From Gnetum montanum (Eukaryota; Streptophyta; Gnetopsida; Gnetales; Gnetaceae), in the NCBI GenBank assembly GCA_015680685.1, contig MNCI01017832.1, positions 35,503-99,502 on the forward strand: a stretch of DNA of 64,000 nucleotides. Direction: 5' to 3'. Every line of letters begins with the position of its first letter. Position 1 is the first letter of the stretch. This document shows positions 1 to 12,034 of the stretch, piece by piece. The position numbers were made by a program, and so were the translations under genes. A model generated the notes under the pieces. It worked only from the letters and a program-made list of their open reading frames with translations, was not told where the DNA came from and made no database searches.

Positions 1-1150
1 CATAAGAATGATGTTATGCCATAAAAGGGGAAATGACTAAATCCTACACATAAGATGACCAAATGGATGTCATTGATGACATTCAGATCCTATTCTACTT
101 AAGCTCTTAATGCACTTACTAAAATAAAATAATATTGCTTAATCTCTATTAATGTGTTAATCAAAGATAGGGATAGAGATAGGAAGGTAAATTAGAGAAA
201 TAATGGAGAAATATAAGAGAGTGAAGATGAAATATAGAGTTGAAAAGAGAAAGCAATAAAGCAAGGAAAAATGGGAAACATTGTCTATACATCAATATGA
301 GTTGCTATGTCACAAAGGTGGAGAATGGCTAGATTTCACAATCTAATTACTTTTATTGTTTGATTTTTTCTTGAGGAAATGCATGATCATTTATATAAGG
401 AGAGGGATGAACTTCAAATCAGTAATTATAATAGTAGTATGATCATGGAGGGAAGAAGATTCCCTAGCAAAATAATGAATACCAAAACCATGAAGGAAAC
501 TAGAAATTAAATCACTATGAGGATCATGCATTAGCTATGAGGGGAGAAAATTATAACCCTATTTTTAACCAACCAACTAGCCCCAAGAATTCATATAGGA
601 TATCAAAAACAAGAAATAAAAAATAATCATATGGACCTATTAAAAAGTAGTGTCCAATGATCTATCCACATGAAGAAAAATGTACATAAAATCGAAGTAT
701 TTTTATTTATTTTCAATTTATGGATGGATGTAAACTATTTTCCCCCAAAGTCATGTTTATTTTGCATAAATTTCTTTATTTTTACCATTGGGAATGACTT
801 ATTAATTTTTCCCATGTATGGCCCCAATTATTTCCTATAAATTTTAATGCTATACATGAATGAAGTGACTAATTTTGAAGGTAATAAAGTTGACACTTGA
901 TTTTCTTTTCAATTTCATGTTTTTTCATATTCCTTCCTTCTTCCATTTATAAATCTATCACTAGTATCAAATTTTTTTCTTAATTACTAATTCATTATCA
1001 TAAATCATTAGTGTAATCAAATTATTAGACAACCATCATATTAAATGCATTATAAAGATTTCTATAACTTATTTTCTCATATTGCAAAATATTAGACATT
1101 TTAGAATTATTACATCTAGAAGATCAAGACTCATAACTATATAAGTAAAT
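1..1150. other. Unassigned AT-rich sequence at left edge
   Basis: By position this should be the distal part of the A1 element (rest of its post-pol ORF, PPT or 3' LTR), but I cannot align it to the matching part of A3. The plus strand at 375-515 is open for roughly 47 codons, and 160-290 is purine-rich with GATAGG/GAGATAGG runs resembling low-complexity gag linkers. Neither is enough to name a gene. No LTR end, PBS or PPT is recognisable. Confidence 0.3.
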
Positions 1151-1189
1151 AATTCAAGAAAAATATTTCAAAAAAATTGGTATTGGAGA

Positions 1190-2173
1190 TAACCATCATG
1201 ATGGCCTTTCCTCTTCTTATATCTTGGCTATTGCTTAATCCTTCATCATCTTTTCCCAGGATGTAGTAGGCACATGACAAATTACATCATTAGCATAGTG
1301 CACTATGCCTCCCTTTCTACAAAGTTTTCTAATAAGGTATGGAAAATTAAGTACCTTTCTTGCTCTTTCATTTTCTTTAAATCTCTTTTCTATCTTTCAA
1401 TAGATAAGATATAGAAGGTTGATAGGAAATTTGTTGCTTAGAGCAGTGCATGCATGGGCAGAGAAGGCTATGACTTTGCTTGGCCTCACCATGGGGTTTA
1501 GGTGATAGGATATGATTTTGAAGTAGGCATGGCCTACCTTTGTGAGTGCACCATACTCCTTATGGTCCATCCAATAGTAGCATTGTGCCCATTCTTTCTT
1601 GGCTTCCAGGTCCATCTTGATTGATATTTTAGCTAATGTTGCCCATGTATTGGGCAAATCAAGGGCCTCTATAATGACCTCAACAAATTAGGAGATGGTG
1701 ATATCCTTGATTCTAATTGATGCATCTTCCTATAAGTTGTTCCATAATAGATAGGTCTCCCTCAAGTACCATTATTTACTATAGTAGTAAATAGGCCAAA
1801 TAGGAGACCTTTGTAGTCGAGTGTAGACTTCCTCAAATGCCAAATCTAAGAAGCCTCCAAAGTTTAGTTCTTGGACAACCTAACTCTAAACCACCTTGGT
1901 CTAAATCTTCTCTAGGCAAGCCTCCATTAATGTGACCTCAAGGTTAAGTCTTGGACTTGGAGCCTCATCCTACCTAGATTGACTAATTTTCATAGTCAAA
2001 ATCTATTGAACAAATTCCACTTTAGGCTTCCCCCAAAGAGGTCCCAATATAGATGTTGCTTTAGCCTCTTATTCCTAGGATTTTTTTGGTTGTTTTTCAT
2101 TCCTTCCTCCTCATGGCATCTCCTTCTTTGATTTGGAAGGTCTTCTTGCTAGTTTTCCACTCTTTGTTGTCAT
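1190..2173 (-). pseudogene. A1 post-pol ORF (Athila 'env-like' position), degraded
   Basis: The ATG at 2173-2171 is immediately preceded by a 3' splice-like TAG. One frame then continues with nonsense codons only, through the open stretch at 1657-1397 and on to about 1190. Diagnostic residues, shared with the A3 copy near 47900-48240, are DLEAKKEW, YFKI, YHLNP, RPSKVIAFS, KFPINL, then IEKRFKENE and GIVHYAND. The RPSKVIAFS..AC..L...FPINL block recalls the 'putative plant transposon protein' domain that is common next to plant retroelements; this is from memory, not a search. No signal peptide or membrane segment is visible, so 'env' is positional only. The C-terminal coiled-coil part seen in A3 is not recognisable here. 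Function unknown. Confidence 0.7.
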
Positions 2174-2559
2174 CTACACTCACAAAGATAACCCTAGATT
2201 AGCATTTTAGTTTATAATACTTAGTCCTTTTGGTACTCTTCTCATTATATCTGATTATACTTAGGTTTTTTTATGGTCATGGTGGATTTATTATTTTATT
2301 AATTGGCTACTAGAGTTTGTTTGTGATCTTTAACCCTATCTAGGATAAATACTTTAATATTATTTTAATGGTTAAATCTTGGGAAGTTAGGAAAATTCTA
2401 AAACATTTTCTAGCATAAACCCAAGGTTTTGTGACCTCCATGATCTAAATCATAGCTTCAATAGCTCAAGGATTAAAGAATGAGGTAAAATAGGTGAGCG
2501 ATTTACACGTTAAAGCTCTTAGAAGGTATTAGGATTCTAAAAATTGAAAAAACTCCTAC
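2174..2559 (-). other. Candidate leader intron before the A1 post-pol ORF
   Basis: On the minus strand a donor AAG|GTAGGAG (G at 2559) follows the TATA-like box by about 45 bases. An acceptor GTGAGTGTAG ends at 2174, directly against the ATG. A3 has the same layout, with an acceptor at 47336-47337 touching its ATG. The acceptor is well supported by this conservation. The donor is less certain because it leaves a very short first exon. Confidence 0.45.
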
Positions 2560-2597
2560 CTTGTTTGAAGGAAAATGATTGAAAAATGGGTAAGTGT

Positions 2598-2690
2598 CAC
2601 ACATATTTATAGTCCTTTTATGATGCGTCAAAAAGGATGCATCAATGCATTGAGTTGTGTTGATGGGGATGCATCAATGTAGCTCTTTGA
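2598..2690 (-). promoter_or_regulatory. Putative internal promoter of the A1 post-pol ORF
   Basis: The minus strand reads CTATAAATATGTG (2600-2612), almost the same as the TATA region of the A3 LTR (CTATAAATATGTG at 38106-38118). Upstream are three copies of a TGATGCATC/TGACGCATC-type motif (2620-2685). The position just before the post-pol ORF, far from any LTR, suggests a separate promoter. Activity is inferred. Confidence 0.5.
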
Positions 2691-2699
2691 AGTTATTTT

Positions 2700-4140
2700 T
2701 CACAACTGAAAAACTAAGTAGTTTGGAAGAATTTAAGGATGAAACAAGATCCCAAAGGATGCCAAAAAGCCTAGAAGGATAGCAACACATGGAAGAGTGT
2801 ATGAGATTTGCTAGAAAGAGGAGATGTGGATGGAAAAAATGTCAAGGTAGTACAAAATTGAATGTTTATGTAGTGAAATGATGGGATTGATTGCAAAATG
2901 AAAAAGGGGTAGGAAGTTTAACTAAATAATACAAAGGGGTATGCAAGTTAGTTCTTTCCAAAGTAGGCTTATGCCAGTAATATGCTTGCATGCCCTCATT
3001 CCAAGGAGTCCACAGGCACCAAGGATGACTAATGATCATAGATAGTTAAAAACTGAATCCACTCTAAAGATCATTAAAGGATTATGACATACCATACTAG
3101 ACACATTAATTTAAATGTGGATGACAAGAGTAGAGGGATGGAAGAGAGAGAGAATGGTAATGTAGTCTCATATCCCAATTATATGAAGTCTTTGTGAAGT
3201 GTGTGATTAAAATGACTAGATACTATCCCATCCTTAGTTGGAACCAATTCCATCCTTATTCAATGACTTTTAATTACCATATTTTGACCATTTAACCAAC
3301 AAGAGTCCATGACCACTCCCAATGATCAACCACCACTCCAAGTAGAGATGAAAAGAGATGTAAGAAGATAGAAATGGCCTTAGTTAGAGGGGTGCCTTCA
3401 AGCATGGGTAACATGTCTTTCTAGCTTGATAACCATTACTTGTAGTCCATTACTATCTCTAAGGTATGTACTTTGAACTCAAATGTGTTTTTTTATTTTT
3501 GTTATCTTTTTCATGTGAACCATACAATGCAAATGCATGCTTCCTATTATTAATCAATAGTAGGAGTAGTGAGAGACTAATGAAAATAGCCATAAAATTC
3601 AAGAAGGATGTTAGGTAAAAAAGGTAAAAAATCCCCTTAAAGTCAAATCTTGTGCATTCCACATGGTCCCTTCCAAGTCTATTAAGTATCTAGATCATTG
3701 ATTCTTTTAAGTTATAATTAGAAAAGGACCTCATGTTTTTTAGATAAGAAAATCCCATAGAATTTAGTGGAATGAGTGGATGATGTGGACTCACTATCTG
3801 ATAGCATAAAAAATGTAATTCTCCATTAATCTATGTCATAATTTTAAGATGAAATGTAGTTATCAAACAATCAATCCAAATATGAAATACAATATGAACT
3901 AAACTTCCAGTAGTAGAAGCAAATTGTGAGGAAAGCATAAGATTCCTGATGAACAAAAAATAAGAAAACAACATGTAAAGGAAGTTAATCAAAGTGAAAT
4001 ATATAAGATAAAGTGCAAAATATTCAATAAAATTGAAAAACATAGAAATAATGATGTAAAACAAAAATTTTTAAAATATAGTAGCCATTATAGAATCTTA
4101 ACATGGATGGCCATCTTTCCCACAATTGAGTTGGAAGGAG
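2700..4140 (-). other. A1 non-coding region between integrase and post-pol ORF
   Basis: No coding sequence seen. The block at 3378-3560 matches A2 (21811-22010) and, in reverse complement, A3 (about 45840-46060). Shared words include GCCTTAGTTAGAG and GCATGGGTAA. In A2 and A3 this block contains a TTCCCAT/ATGGGAA hairpin; in A1 the hairpin is mutated. Confidence 0.7.
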
Positions 4141-4149
4141 GAGATCCAA

Positions 4150-5330
4150 AAGATAGAACATGCTCATACATTAGTTGGGATATCTATGTTACTAGTTAAT
4201 TTTGATTCAAGGAAAGGTTTCACTTATTGAAGGTTGACTAGGAAATGCTTATCTAGGATAGAAGGATGGTAAATCATCATGGCCCTAGAGGGGAAAGTTG
4301 CATGAATAATATAACTTCCTTTCCATAGTATCTGAAATTTTGTATGTTATGGTACGTGCATGGGATTCCAATGAAGAACCTTATCACCTAGTTGGAATTT
4401 TATTTTTCTTATCTTTAAGACATGATTTTATTTGGTTTGTGCCTTGTGCACTTCATTCATGGATAGGGCTACTAATCGATTTTCATCTAGTACATTCAAT
4501 GTCATTAATTGTTCTTTTAGATCAAGGTCATGTTCATAAGTCATTAAAGCTATATAGATCTTTGCTTGGATTGGAAGAGTTGGTATATTTCTATACACTA
4601 ACTCATAAGGGCAATAACTAATAGGAAGTTTCCAAGTTGACCGATAAGCCCAAAGAGCATCATTAAGTTTTATGTTCTAATATTTTCTATATTTACTAAT
4701 AGTGCATGTTATTATCCTAGTTATCTTCCTATCTATGACTTCTACTTGATCCTTAGCTTGATGATGGTATGAAGTTGTTAGTTTGTGTTTCAACCCCAAG
4801 CATTGCATTAATTTCCAAAAATTTTCACCTATAAAATATGTTCCATTGTCAAAAATAAGTTCTCTTGGCACACCAAACCTACTTACAACATTCTATTGTA
4901 GAAATTATGTCATTGTAGAAGATGAATAGTCACTAGCAACATTAACATCAGCCCATTTGGCATAGTAATCAACTACTAAAATGATGTACATATTTCATTT
5001 GGAGATGAGGTTAATGAACTCCATGAAACTAATGTCCCAAAGATCGAAGGCTCTAATGGTTGAATCCACTATTGGGATCCTTCCATCCATATAGTCATCC
5101 ATCCATCTCATTGGAAACATTTACACAAATGGAAGAACTAATGAGCATCCCTAAAGATGGTTCACTTGTAATATCTTGCCATGAGGAATTTAATGGTTGT
5201 CCTTCTACTAGTGTAATGGTCCTTACATGAGCCTTCATGAGCATCTTGGAGGATTTAAAGTTGATAATTATTGAGGATGCATCATCATACCAAGCCATTG
5301 ATGAAAACCCTGTAAAGGTTGCCCATGATT
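4150..5330 (-). pseudogene. A1 integrase, degraded
   Basis: Integrase of the A1 pol polyprotein, which would insert the cDNA copy in the nucleus. The most readable part is 4871-4677: FDNGTYF gives the second catalytic Asp, and QVEV about 35 residues later gives the catalytic Glu, followed by a KITRI/SKYRKY stretch. The same order is present in A3 (DNGTNF and then VEV). Upstream pieces (4900-5330) and the C-terminal tail (4150-4660) are split by stops and frameshifts. The GTGGGAAAGAT stretch after the C-terminus corresponds to the GGGGGAGA run that follows A3 integrase. Inactive. Confidence 0.75.
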
Positions 5331-5399
5331 TCTATGTAGTGTTTGGCCTGGTGAAGAAATCATTGTTTCTTCCTAGTATCCCATTCTTATGGCATCTCT

Positions 5400-6790
5400 T
5401 GAGTGAGTAGATAGGAGAGGAAGTCCTTGTACTAATCAATACCTTTGGAACATTGTATTTTCAGAGTTTTTGTAAAGAGAAGTTTATTTTGAAATTGGTC
5501 AAATAAAATCCCCTCATCTTATTTTTGGTTCTATCATAGCCAAGACAAGTGGTCAGCAACCATGTTCTTAATTCCATTTCTATCCACTATAGTAAGATCA
5601 AACTTCAATAGGATTATTAGTCATTGTATGACATGGGGACTCATCATTGGTTTATTCATGAAGAACTAGATAGCATTTTGGTTGATGTGTATAAAAACTT
5701 AATATCCAAGCACATAGTGCCTAAATTTTTGTAAAGCATCCACCACTACCATGACCTCTTTCTTCATCATTTAATTGCACACCCAAAATGCTTCAACTTG
5801 TACAGTGGATGTAGTAAGGATTTTTTTGATCATATAATTATGTAAGCACAACCCTTAAAGATAGTTAGATGCATTACTCATAATGTGAAATTGTCTAGAT
5901 TAGGCAAGAGCATGTAGAATTGGAGTTTCCATGAGTTTCTTCTTTAACTATTGGAATGCATTCTCACATTCTTTAGTTGTGAATCCTTCTTTGTTAGCTC
6001 CACCAATAGTTTAGCAATTTTTGAGAAGTTTTCAATGAAGCACCTATAATAACCAGTGTGACCAAAAAATGACCTTACATCTTTGACCAATTTGGATTAC
6101 CTGGTGATTCCTTGGATGACCTATACTTTTTTTGGGTCCACCTTGATCCCTTTACTTGAAATTATGTGTCCCAACATGGTGTCTTCTTGGATCATTAGGT
6201 GGATTTTCTACCATTTGATATTTAAGTTAGTCTCTACACATCTTTGAAGAACCTACTCAATATGGTCCAAGGCTTACTTGAATGTAGCACCATAGGTAGA
6301 TAAGTCCTCCATGAAGACTTCTACCTCACTAATGATTTACTACTAAAAGATGCTAAGAACAAAGCATTGGAATATTGTAAGAGTATTGCATAGGCCAAAT
6401 GGCATCTTTCTATATGCAAAAGACTTCTAGAAACTTATGAATATAGTTTTGACCTAGTTTTTTAGTGTAATTTGGATTTGGTTATTGCCACTATAGCCAT
6501 TTAGAAAGTTGTAATAGCAATTCCCTACTATGGTATCTAACACTTGATCAACAAATAGCAATAGAATGTGATACTTGAAGGTTTCCATGTTCAATAGCCA
6601 AAAGTCTATATTCTATCCAATCTCTTCGTTTCATGCATAAAATAATGAGTGGGCTAACCCATTCACTATTCTCAATTATATAGATGAGCCTAGCCTTGAG
6701 GAGTTTTTCAACCTTATATTTAATAACTTATTTCAATTTGGGGTTCAATATTCATTATAGTTGCCCCTTTGGCTTGATGGATGAGTCTGT
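5400..6790 (-). pseudogene. A1 reverse transcriptase and RNase H, degraded
   Basis: The RT core is read on the minus strand around 6340-6000: VFMED-LSTYGATF is the YMDD region, with the first catalytic Asp changed to Glu. It is followed by ALDHIE, QRCVETNL, the HLM-QEDTMLGHIIS motif, GIKVDPKKV and SFFGHTGYYR. This order is diagnostic of Ty3/gypsy RT, and FM-DDFSTYG is also in A3 (42990-43015). The RNase H lies at about 5400-5900 and is too broken to place its catalytic residues. There is no second RNase H, unlike the T elements. Confidence 0.75.
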
Positions 6791-7379
6791 ATAGATGCAA
6801 TGTTGGCATATCTATGGGTTAGTTCTTGTAAGTGCATGATATGAATAGGCAAAGGCTATCGATTGCTTTTTTATCATCTATAATAGCTTTTATTTGTATT
6901 CTAGGATAATATTTTCATTAATGATTACTGGCTTGCAATTGATGAGGAAAGCATATTCCATAGTTGTCAATAAAGCCTTTAATTCAAGGGACTTTGGTTT
7001 AAATTGATTAGGGATTTCCAACTCTTTCCAATCCATGTCACTTCATGTGTGGAAGAGTTTACAATGAAGGTGATCCATTTCATCCATGTTTTCAACATAG
7101 ACACTAGTGAGGCTCTCTGATGGTTCCATGCACATTGTGGATTTAGCTTGGTGATTTATTATTAGCCCCTGGGTACCCCCTTATTTTGTAGCTATTGCAT
7201 ACAAGCACCTTTGAATAATCACTAATTTAGCACACTAATTACATGCTTAGAATGATGTATCTTTGATCATCCATAGTTTTTCCATGAAATGGTATCCTAT
7301 GCCACTGTATGTGATGCACGGAACTATCTTCTTCTCCATTTTGATAAATTCATTTTCATTGTATATTTCCAAGAAAGGG

Positions 7380-7660
7380 TTTCAAATCCCCATTCTAGCA
7401 TTAATAGAACTCAAACCATCTCCTTCCCATGATGATAGGAAAATACCCCTTAGAATTTTTCATATGGATTATAAGGAAATAAATAGGATAAGACCATCTA
7501 TAGATGTTGATCATAATGTCCTCCACTAGCATCAAAGAGATTATGATGGATTGGTCTACTAGCTCAAGTTTGATGTTGCTATTCTTCATAGGAGGTAGAT
7601 TCCAAGTCTTATACATTTTTTTTTGAGATTAAGTTTATCCTAGAACTTGAGTTAAATATA
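7380..7660 (-). pseudogene. A1 aspartic protease region, degraded
   Basis: The minus-strand reading 7616-7401 gives MYKTWNLPP, then LELVDQS, VEDIMINIY, SYPIYFLI and FPIIMGR. It aligns along its length with A3 41660-41890 (MYKALNLPP, LELVD, LVEDIVI, SYPTNFLI, FPIIMER). This is the retropepsin fold after the catalytic loop. The DSG motif itself is not readable in A1. It lies between gag and RT, as expected. Confidence 0.65.
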
Positions 7661-7979
7661 TCCTTGCATGGTTCATTCCCTATAATTTGCAAATAAATGA
7701 GAGGACTCCTAGGATTTGATTATTTCATGGGAAGGTGACTAGCCTTAATCTAATTAGTAACTGCATGGATCAACATATCAATGTAGATGTTGAATGTCTT
7801 TTGGTTTGAAGGAAGCTTGATGATAGTATCAAAGGTAAAGATGGTAGGGTTAATAGCCATACCTTCTTGTGAGGATTTCATGGGATTGTTGATTCTAAAG
7901 AATGATCTCTTATGATTCTTTGATTCAAAACTACTCAAATGAATGTCTAAGTGTATATTTACTAGCCTCATGGTGTTTC

Positions 7980-9707
7980 TTTATTGTGGTTGTGGTAGAA
8001 TTCCACCCTACATGGATGGAGCAAATGGCAAGAATATAGTTGGTTATGATGTAGGAGTTAACAGATGATGTGGAGGATGAAAAGGAAAAGGTGACTTTCC
8101 CCTTAGAGAAGGTGCTTTCTAGTATTCTAGAGGGTAGTAATGGTAAGGAAAGGAATTATGGCTAGAGGAATCATGCAAGGACATAAGTTGTTAAAAATAA
8201 TATCCATAAGGATTTGGCTATTTGTATGGATACTACTTCCATGGTGGTGGCATCTCCCATGACTATGAGTATTTCCTCTATTGATACTACTCCTAAGGTT
8301 AAGGAGGTGCTCAACTTGGATAATACGTTGACTGGTAGAACTACAACCTATAGTTGCCTTAAGGGTAATGCAATTATCTAGGTGCTTTCCTCTTTGCAAA
8401 CTTGAGATATAATGCATACAACCTAGACTCTTGCAGATGTGACAACAATAGGTAATGTCCCTTGGGATGTTCATATTGGTAAATCTCATAGTCATCATTG
8501 TCTATTTTAGAACCTGTAATCTCTTCAACCACTACAACCTTACCCTTATTTTGGTAGTAATCCTACTTTATGTTCTTCTTCTTCTTTCTTTCTTAACCAC
8601 NGTCCATTTGCAAAAGGGAGCTATGTTTCTATGAATCAAATGGGAAGGAACCACTTGATGAAGTGATGTAAAGAAATTCCTTGTTGATATAGAAATTTTT
8701 CACTAAAATATTAGTTAAGGTAGATAAAATGTGGAATTCCTTGGATGAGAAGTTTCAAATAACTCTAAAAATCATAGGGGAATGAAAGAACCAAAGGAGT
8801 AGTGGTTAAGAAAGAAAGAAGAAGAAGAACATAAAGTAGGATTACTACCAAAATAAGGGTAAGGTTGTAGTGGTTGAAGAGATTACAGGTTCTAAAATAG
8901 ACAATGATGACTATGAGATTTACCAATATGAACATCCCAAGGGACATTACCTATTGTTGTCACATCTGCAAGAGTCTANAAAGGACTCATGACTTTCTTG
9001 TTTCCATCCTTGGATCTACCTCCATAAGTTGGACACTCTGGAGTACATTTGATACTTATTATTAAAGAGTTCTAACATAGTACTTCATTGATGAATAGAT
9101 TTTGGTTTTAAGAACTGGTATGATCTTTCTACTTCCTTAATTAGTATCTATGGGAATAATTTCATCTTTTTCCATTCATTCTCTCTATGTTGCAAGGAAC
9201 AAGCATTAGGAAAGACTTGGAGATAATTTTGTGGGTCCAAGCTATATCCCTCTTCAAAACTGGTGATATTGTTCATATCAAGTCTCTTGAAATGTTAAGC
9301 ATATTTGAGGTAGCTAGTAGAGGCTTATTATGGTCATGATGATCATGGTGACCTAGTTTATTCCCATGATGTCTAGAATGAGTTTTGATATTGCTTTGGT
9401 CCCTATGATGCTTCTATCTTTATCTTGATTATTTGAAGTTCTTATCTTGATCATTTTGATGCGATCAATAATCATTTCTATCTTTTCAATCATCTCCATC
9501 CTAGTTTTAACTATTTCTTCTTTGTCTTAGATTTTCTTCCCTCCGAAAAAGTTTGAGAAAAAGGAGGAAGATGATGATGAGAGTGAAAAAGAAGGAGAAC
9601 TAGAAGAATAATGCTAGCTAGTTTCTCTCCTTTGGTCCCTATCTCGATCTATGTGTTTTTCTTTATCCTTTCTCTAATCATATTCTTGTCCTTGAATGAG
9701 TGACTAC
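7980..9707 (-). pseudogene. A1 gag, major part, degraded
   Basis: Structural protein of the element (capsid/nucleocapsid). On the minus strand a Ser-rich, charged linker at about 9610-9530 is followed by gag domain fragments. The block around 8600-8424 reads IYQYEHPKG then LLLSHLQES and matches A3 near 40800-40870 (IYQYEHLN, MVSHLQKS). A His/Tyr/Gly-rich tail lies at 8130-8400. The N-terminal part lies beyond T1 at 37635-37966. The segment 8602-8978 appears misoriented in the assembly, so the apparent frame break there is not biological. Confidence 0.75.
8424..8979. repeat. 177-bp inverted duplication bounded by Ns (likely misassembly)
   Basis: Bases 8424-8600 are the reverse complement of 8802-8978, with no mismatch seen at the points I compared. 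Single Ns lie at 8601 and 8979, exactly bracketing a 377-bp segment (8602-8978). Read in reverse complement, that segment continues A1 gag in the expected direction. The simplest reading is a gap-fill contig placed in the wrong orientation with its overlap retained. Confidence 0.85.
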
Positions 9708-9712
9708 AGTTG
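9708..9712. repeat. Target-site duplication of T1, left copy
   Basis: AGTTG directly before the 5' LTR of T1. The right copy is GGTTG at 37630-37634, four of five bases identical with one A/G transition. Confidence 0.65.
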
Positions 9713-11280
9713 TGAAACACCACAAAATTCGCATGTTATGGCCAATTTTTATCATGTAGCTTTTACCCCATGAAACTCGAGGCAAAACATCATTGTAAAT
9801 GTGTAGATCATAATCCATGAGAAGCAATCTCATAAATTCCATACTTTTGCAACTAAAAAAATACCTCATATGTGGTTAAAGCCTCATTCTCCAAGTGAAA
9901 AAAGTCACTTAGTATCTATATTTGGGCTAAAGGGGGCAAGGGCCAAAAATGCCTTTTGGAAAGCCAAAAATGAAAATTTGATGAGTTTTATGGGGGTTAT
10001 ATACTTTTCTAAGATAGAAACATCTACAAGAGGTAAATCTTACCTACCCCTAATGTGGAAGGATGGGGGTTTTCCCCTCAGCATGGAAACCTTCCCTGCC
10101 TCCCCCCCAACCCCCTCCCACAAGCATGGAGACAACATGCACAATGTGGAAACCTTACCCCCTTAACATGGAAGTTTCCACCAATGTGGAGGCTCCACCT
10201 CTAGCATGGAAACTACATGCCCCCAATGTGGAAGTTACAAAAGTCAAATTTCATTACTCCATGCACTCCAACATTGATCAACCACTTCAGAAATCATGGT
10301 AGAAGACTCAAGATGAAAGATTCATCTCCAATGTAGTAGGTGTGCCCCAACTACTATTTATAGTAAATAGAATGACCATGGGGATTTAGCACTTACTATG
10401 TCTTGTAACTCTCCAAATTTGGGCATCCATCTCACATGTACAAGAGAGAAATTTGTAGAAATTTGATAACCAATTTTCAATAATAGTGTAGCCAAATTAT
10501 AGCCATTTTGTAATACCATTCATAATCCAAACCTATAAAACCAAAATCCAAATACAATTTATAGCTTCTACTCTTTTTGTAATTCAATACCATTAGCATT
10601 GGTTCTAGAATCTTTGGGCAATTCAAGACTTTTAGAATTTTCACACTTGGGCATTTTTAAGCATTTAAGAGTCCTTGCAATCTTCCATATTGACATTCTC
10701 TTAAGCCCCAGTGTGGAAGCATTATAGTCTTTGCAACCCCCATGAGACTTGTAGATTTTTGGTGTCAACACTACATTTTTGGAACTCCCAATCCCTAGCA
10801 GTGAGCAATCTAACAATGAAATTTCTCCCTTCTTTCAACCCCCAATAGTAACCAAAATTGTAGATCTATAGTTTGTAGCAGAGGGGATTTGAAAGCACTA
10901 GAAGTAGTTTGGTATCTAGATCATGGAGTAGATCACATTAACTTCAACGACCTTTGAATTCCTACCCTAGTGAACCCTCCTTTGGTCTCTCATGGGCATT
11001 TTCTACACACATTTTTAAAATTAAGTCTTTATTATTTAAATAAAGTTTCAAGGTTTTATTTTTATGGGAAATCTACATTTAATTTTTGTTTTACATATTT
11101 GTAATTTTTGTATTATATTTTTGCAACTCTCTATTTTCCATTTTGTAAGTCCCTAGGTGATTTTCTAGACCATCCAGAGCACCTTGAATCTAATTCTTTT
11201 CAAAGCCTTGGGAATTCAATGTTGAGGCTACTACACTACATCTATTAGTTTTTCAATTATCAGTTTTTCTAGTTGCAACA
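9713..11280 (+). repeat. T1 5' LTR
   Basis: Starts TGAAACACCACAAAA and ends GTTGCAACA. It aligns along its length with 36092-37629, which starts TGAAACACCACAAAA and ends GTTGCAATA (final CA decayed to TA). The block 10030-10240 has repeated CATGGAAAC/ATGTGGAAG words and C-rich runs. Small open frames inside the LTR are not genes. Confidence 0.85.
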
Positions 11281-12030
11281 GTTTTCTAGCACTAGAAGGA
11301 TGCCTTCTTCCTAATCTCTATGACTAGATCTATTTTCCCCCATTTCCAACATTATCATTTGCAAGTTTTTTCTTAAATTTTTATAGCCAAAACTTTAAAA
11401 AAAATAAATGTTGGCCCTTCCACTTTGTGGCAAAAACTATAGCATGGAAGTTGCAGGTGGTTGGGTGATGGCTTTTCACACCAACTCTTGTAATTTTTTT
11501 CAGCCCAAAACCAGTGTTGAAACCTTCATCATTTTTTCTTTTTGCTGCTAATATTTTCTAGTTTCTAAAGTGGGTGGTGTAACTCTTCTAGAAACCATTA
11601 AACTTTTGGAAGTTAGCTTCCTCCATCTTTCCAACCTAGGAAAATTAACAACATGTAAAACCAAGTTCTAGTGGAAAAACACCAACTTTCAACTTTGTTT
11701 TTCAGCCTTTCCCCCATCATCAACATTGGATTATAAAGCTATGATATTTCCCCCATCTCATCCCCCTTCTTTCCCCCCCTACCTTACACAATGTAGAGGT
11801 AGTTGGGAGGCCAATATGGATAAGGCTTAATACTAACATTTCTACCTTTCTATTTTGGTCAAGCGGTAAATCCCCATTGCCCCCATTTACTAATTATAGA
11901 AAGTGCTTCATTTTAAGCTATTTTTGTTTCCTTTGATCATTTCCAAATTCCACTTAGTAGGATTTACTTCTATTTTTTTCTTTTATAGCCTACTTCTTGG
12001 CATTTTTAATAAAATAGCATTGTCTCTTCT
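11281..12030 (+). other. T1 leader with uncertain primer binding site
   Basis: Non-coding. Directly after the LTR lies GTTTTCTAGCACTAGAAGG. If TAG is a decayed TGG, the region 11287-11303 could be a PBS, but I cannot match it with confidence to a known tRNA 3' end. It is not the Athila-type PBS. The rest is AT-rich with C-runs (for example 11750-11790). Confidence 0.4.
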
Positions 12031-12034
12031 ATAA

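Larger units (their letters stand above)
1..9712 (-). mobile_element. A1: Athila-like Ty3/gypsy element, main part
   Basis: On the minus strand the order from 9712 leftward is gag, protease, RT, RNase H, integrase, a non-coding post-pol region and a post-pol ORF, which is Athila-type order. The element runs off the left edge. Its gag is interrupted at 9712 by the 5' LTR of T1 and resumes at 37635. All ORFs are broken. The protein motifs and the post-pol non-coding block match A3 (37967-51382) on the other strand. Confidence 0.85.

Noticed and set aside
1190-2173. Calling the post-pol ORFs envelope genes
   Set aside because: No signal peptide, cleavage site or membrane span could be seen in A1 or A3; 'env-like' is only a position.
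8424-8979. A biological inverted repeat or foldback element
   Set aside because: The single Ns exactly at its borders and the restored gag order on flipping favour an assembly error.
9870-10302. Overlapping Pro- and Trp-rich open frames in the T1 5' LTR
   Set aside because: They lie in low-complexity LTR repeats (CATGGAAAC, C-runs) and are not kept in the 3' LTR copy.
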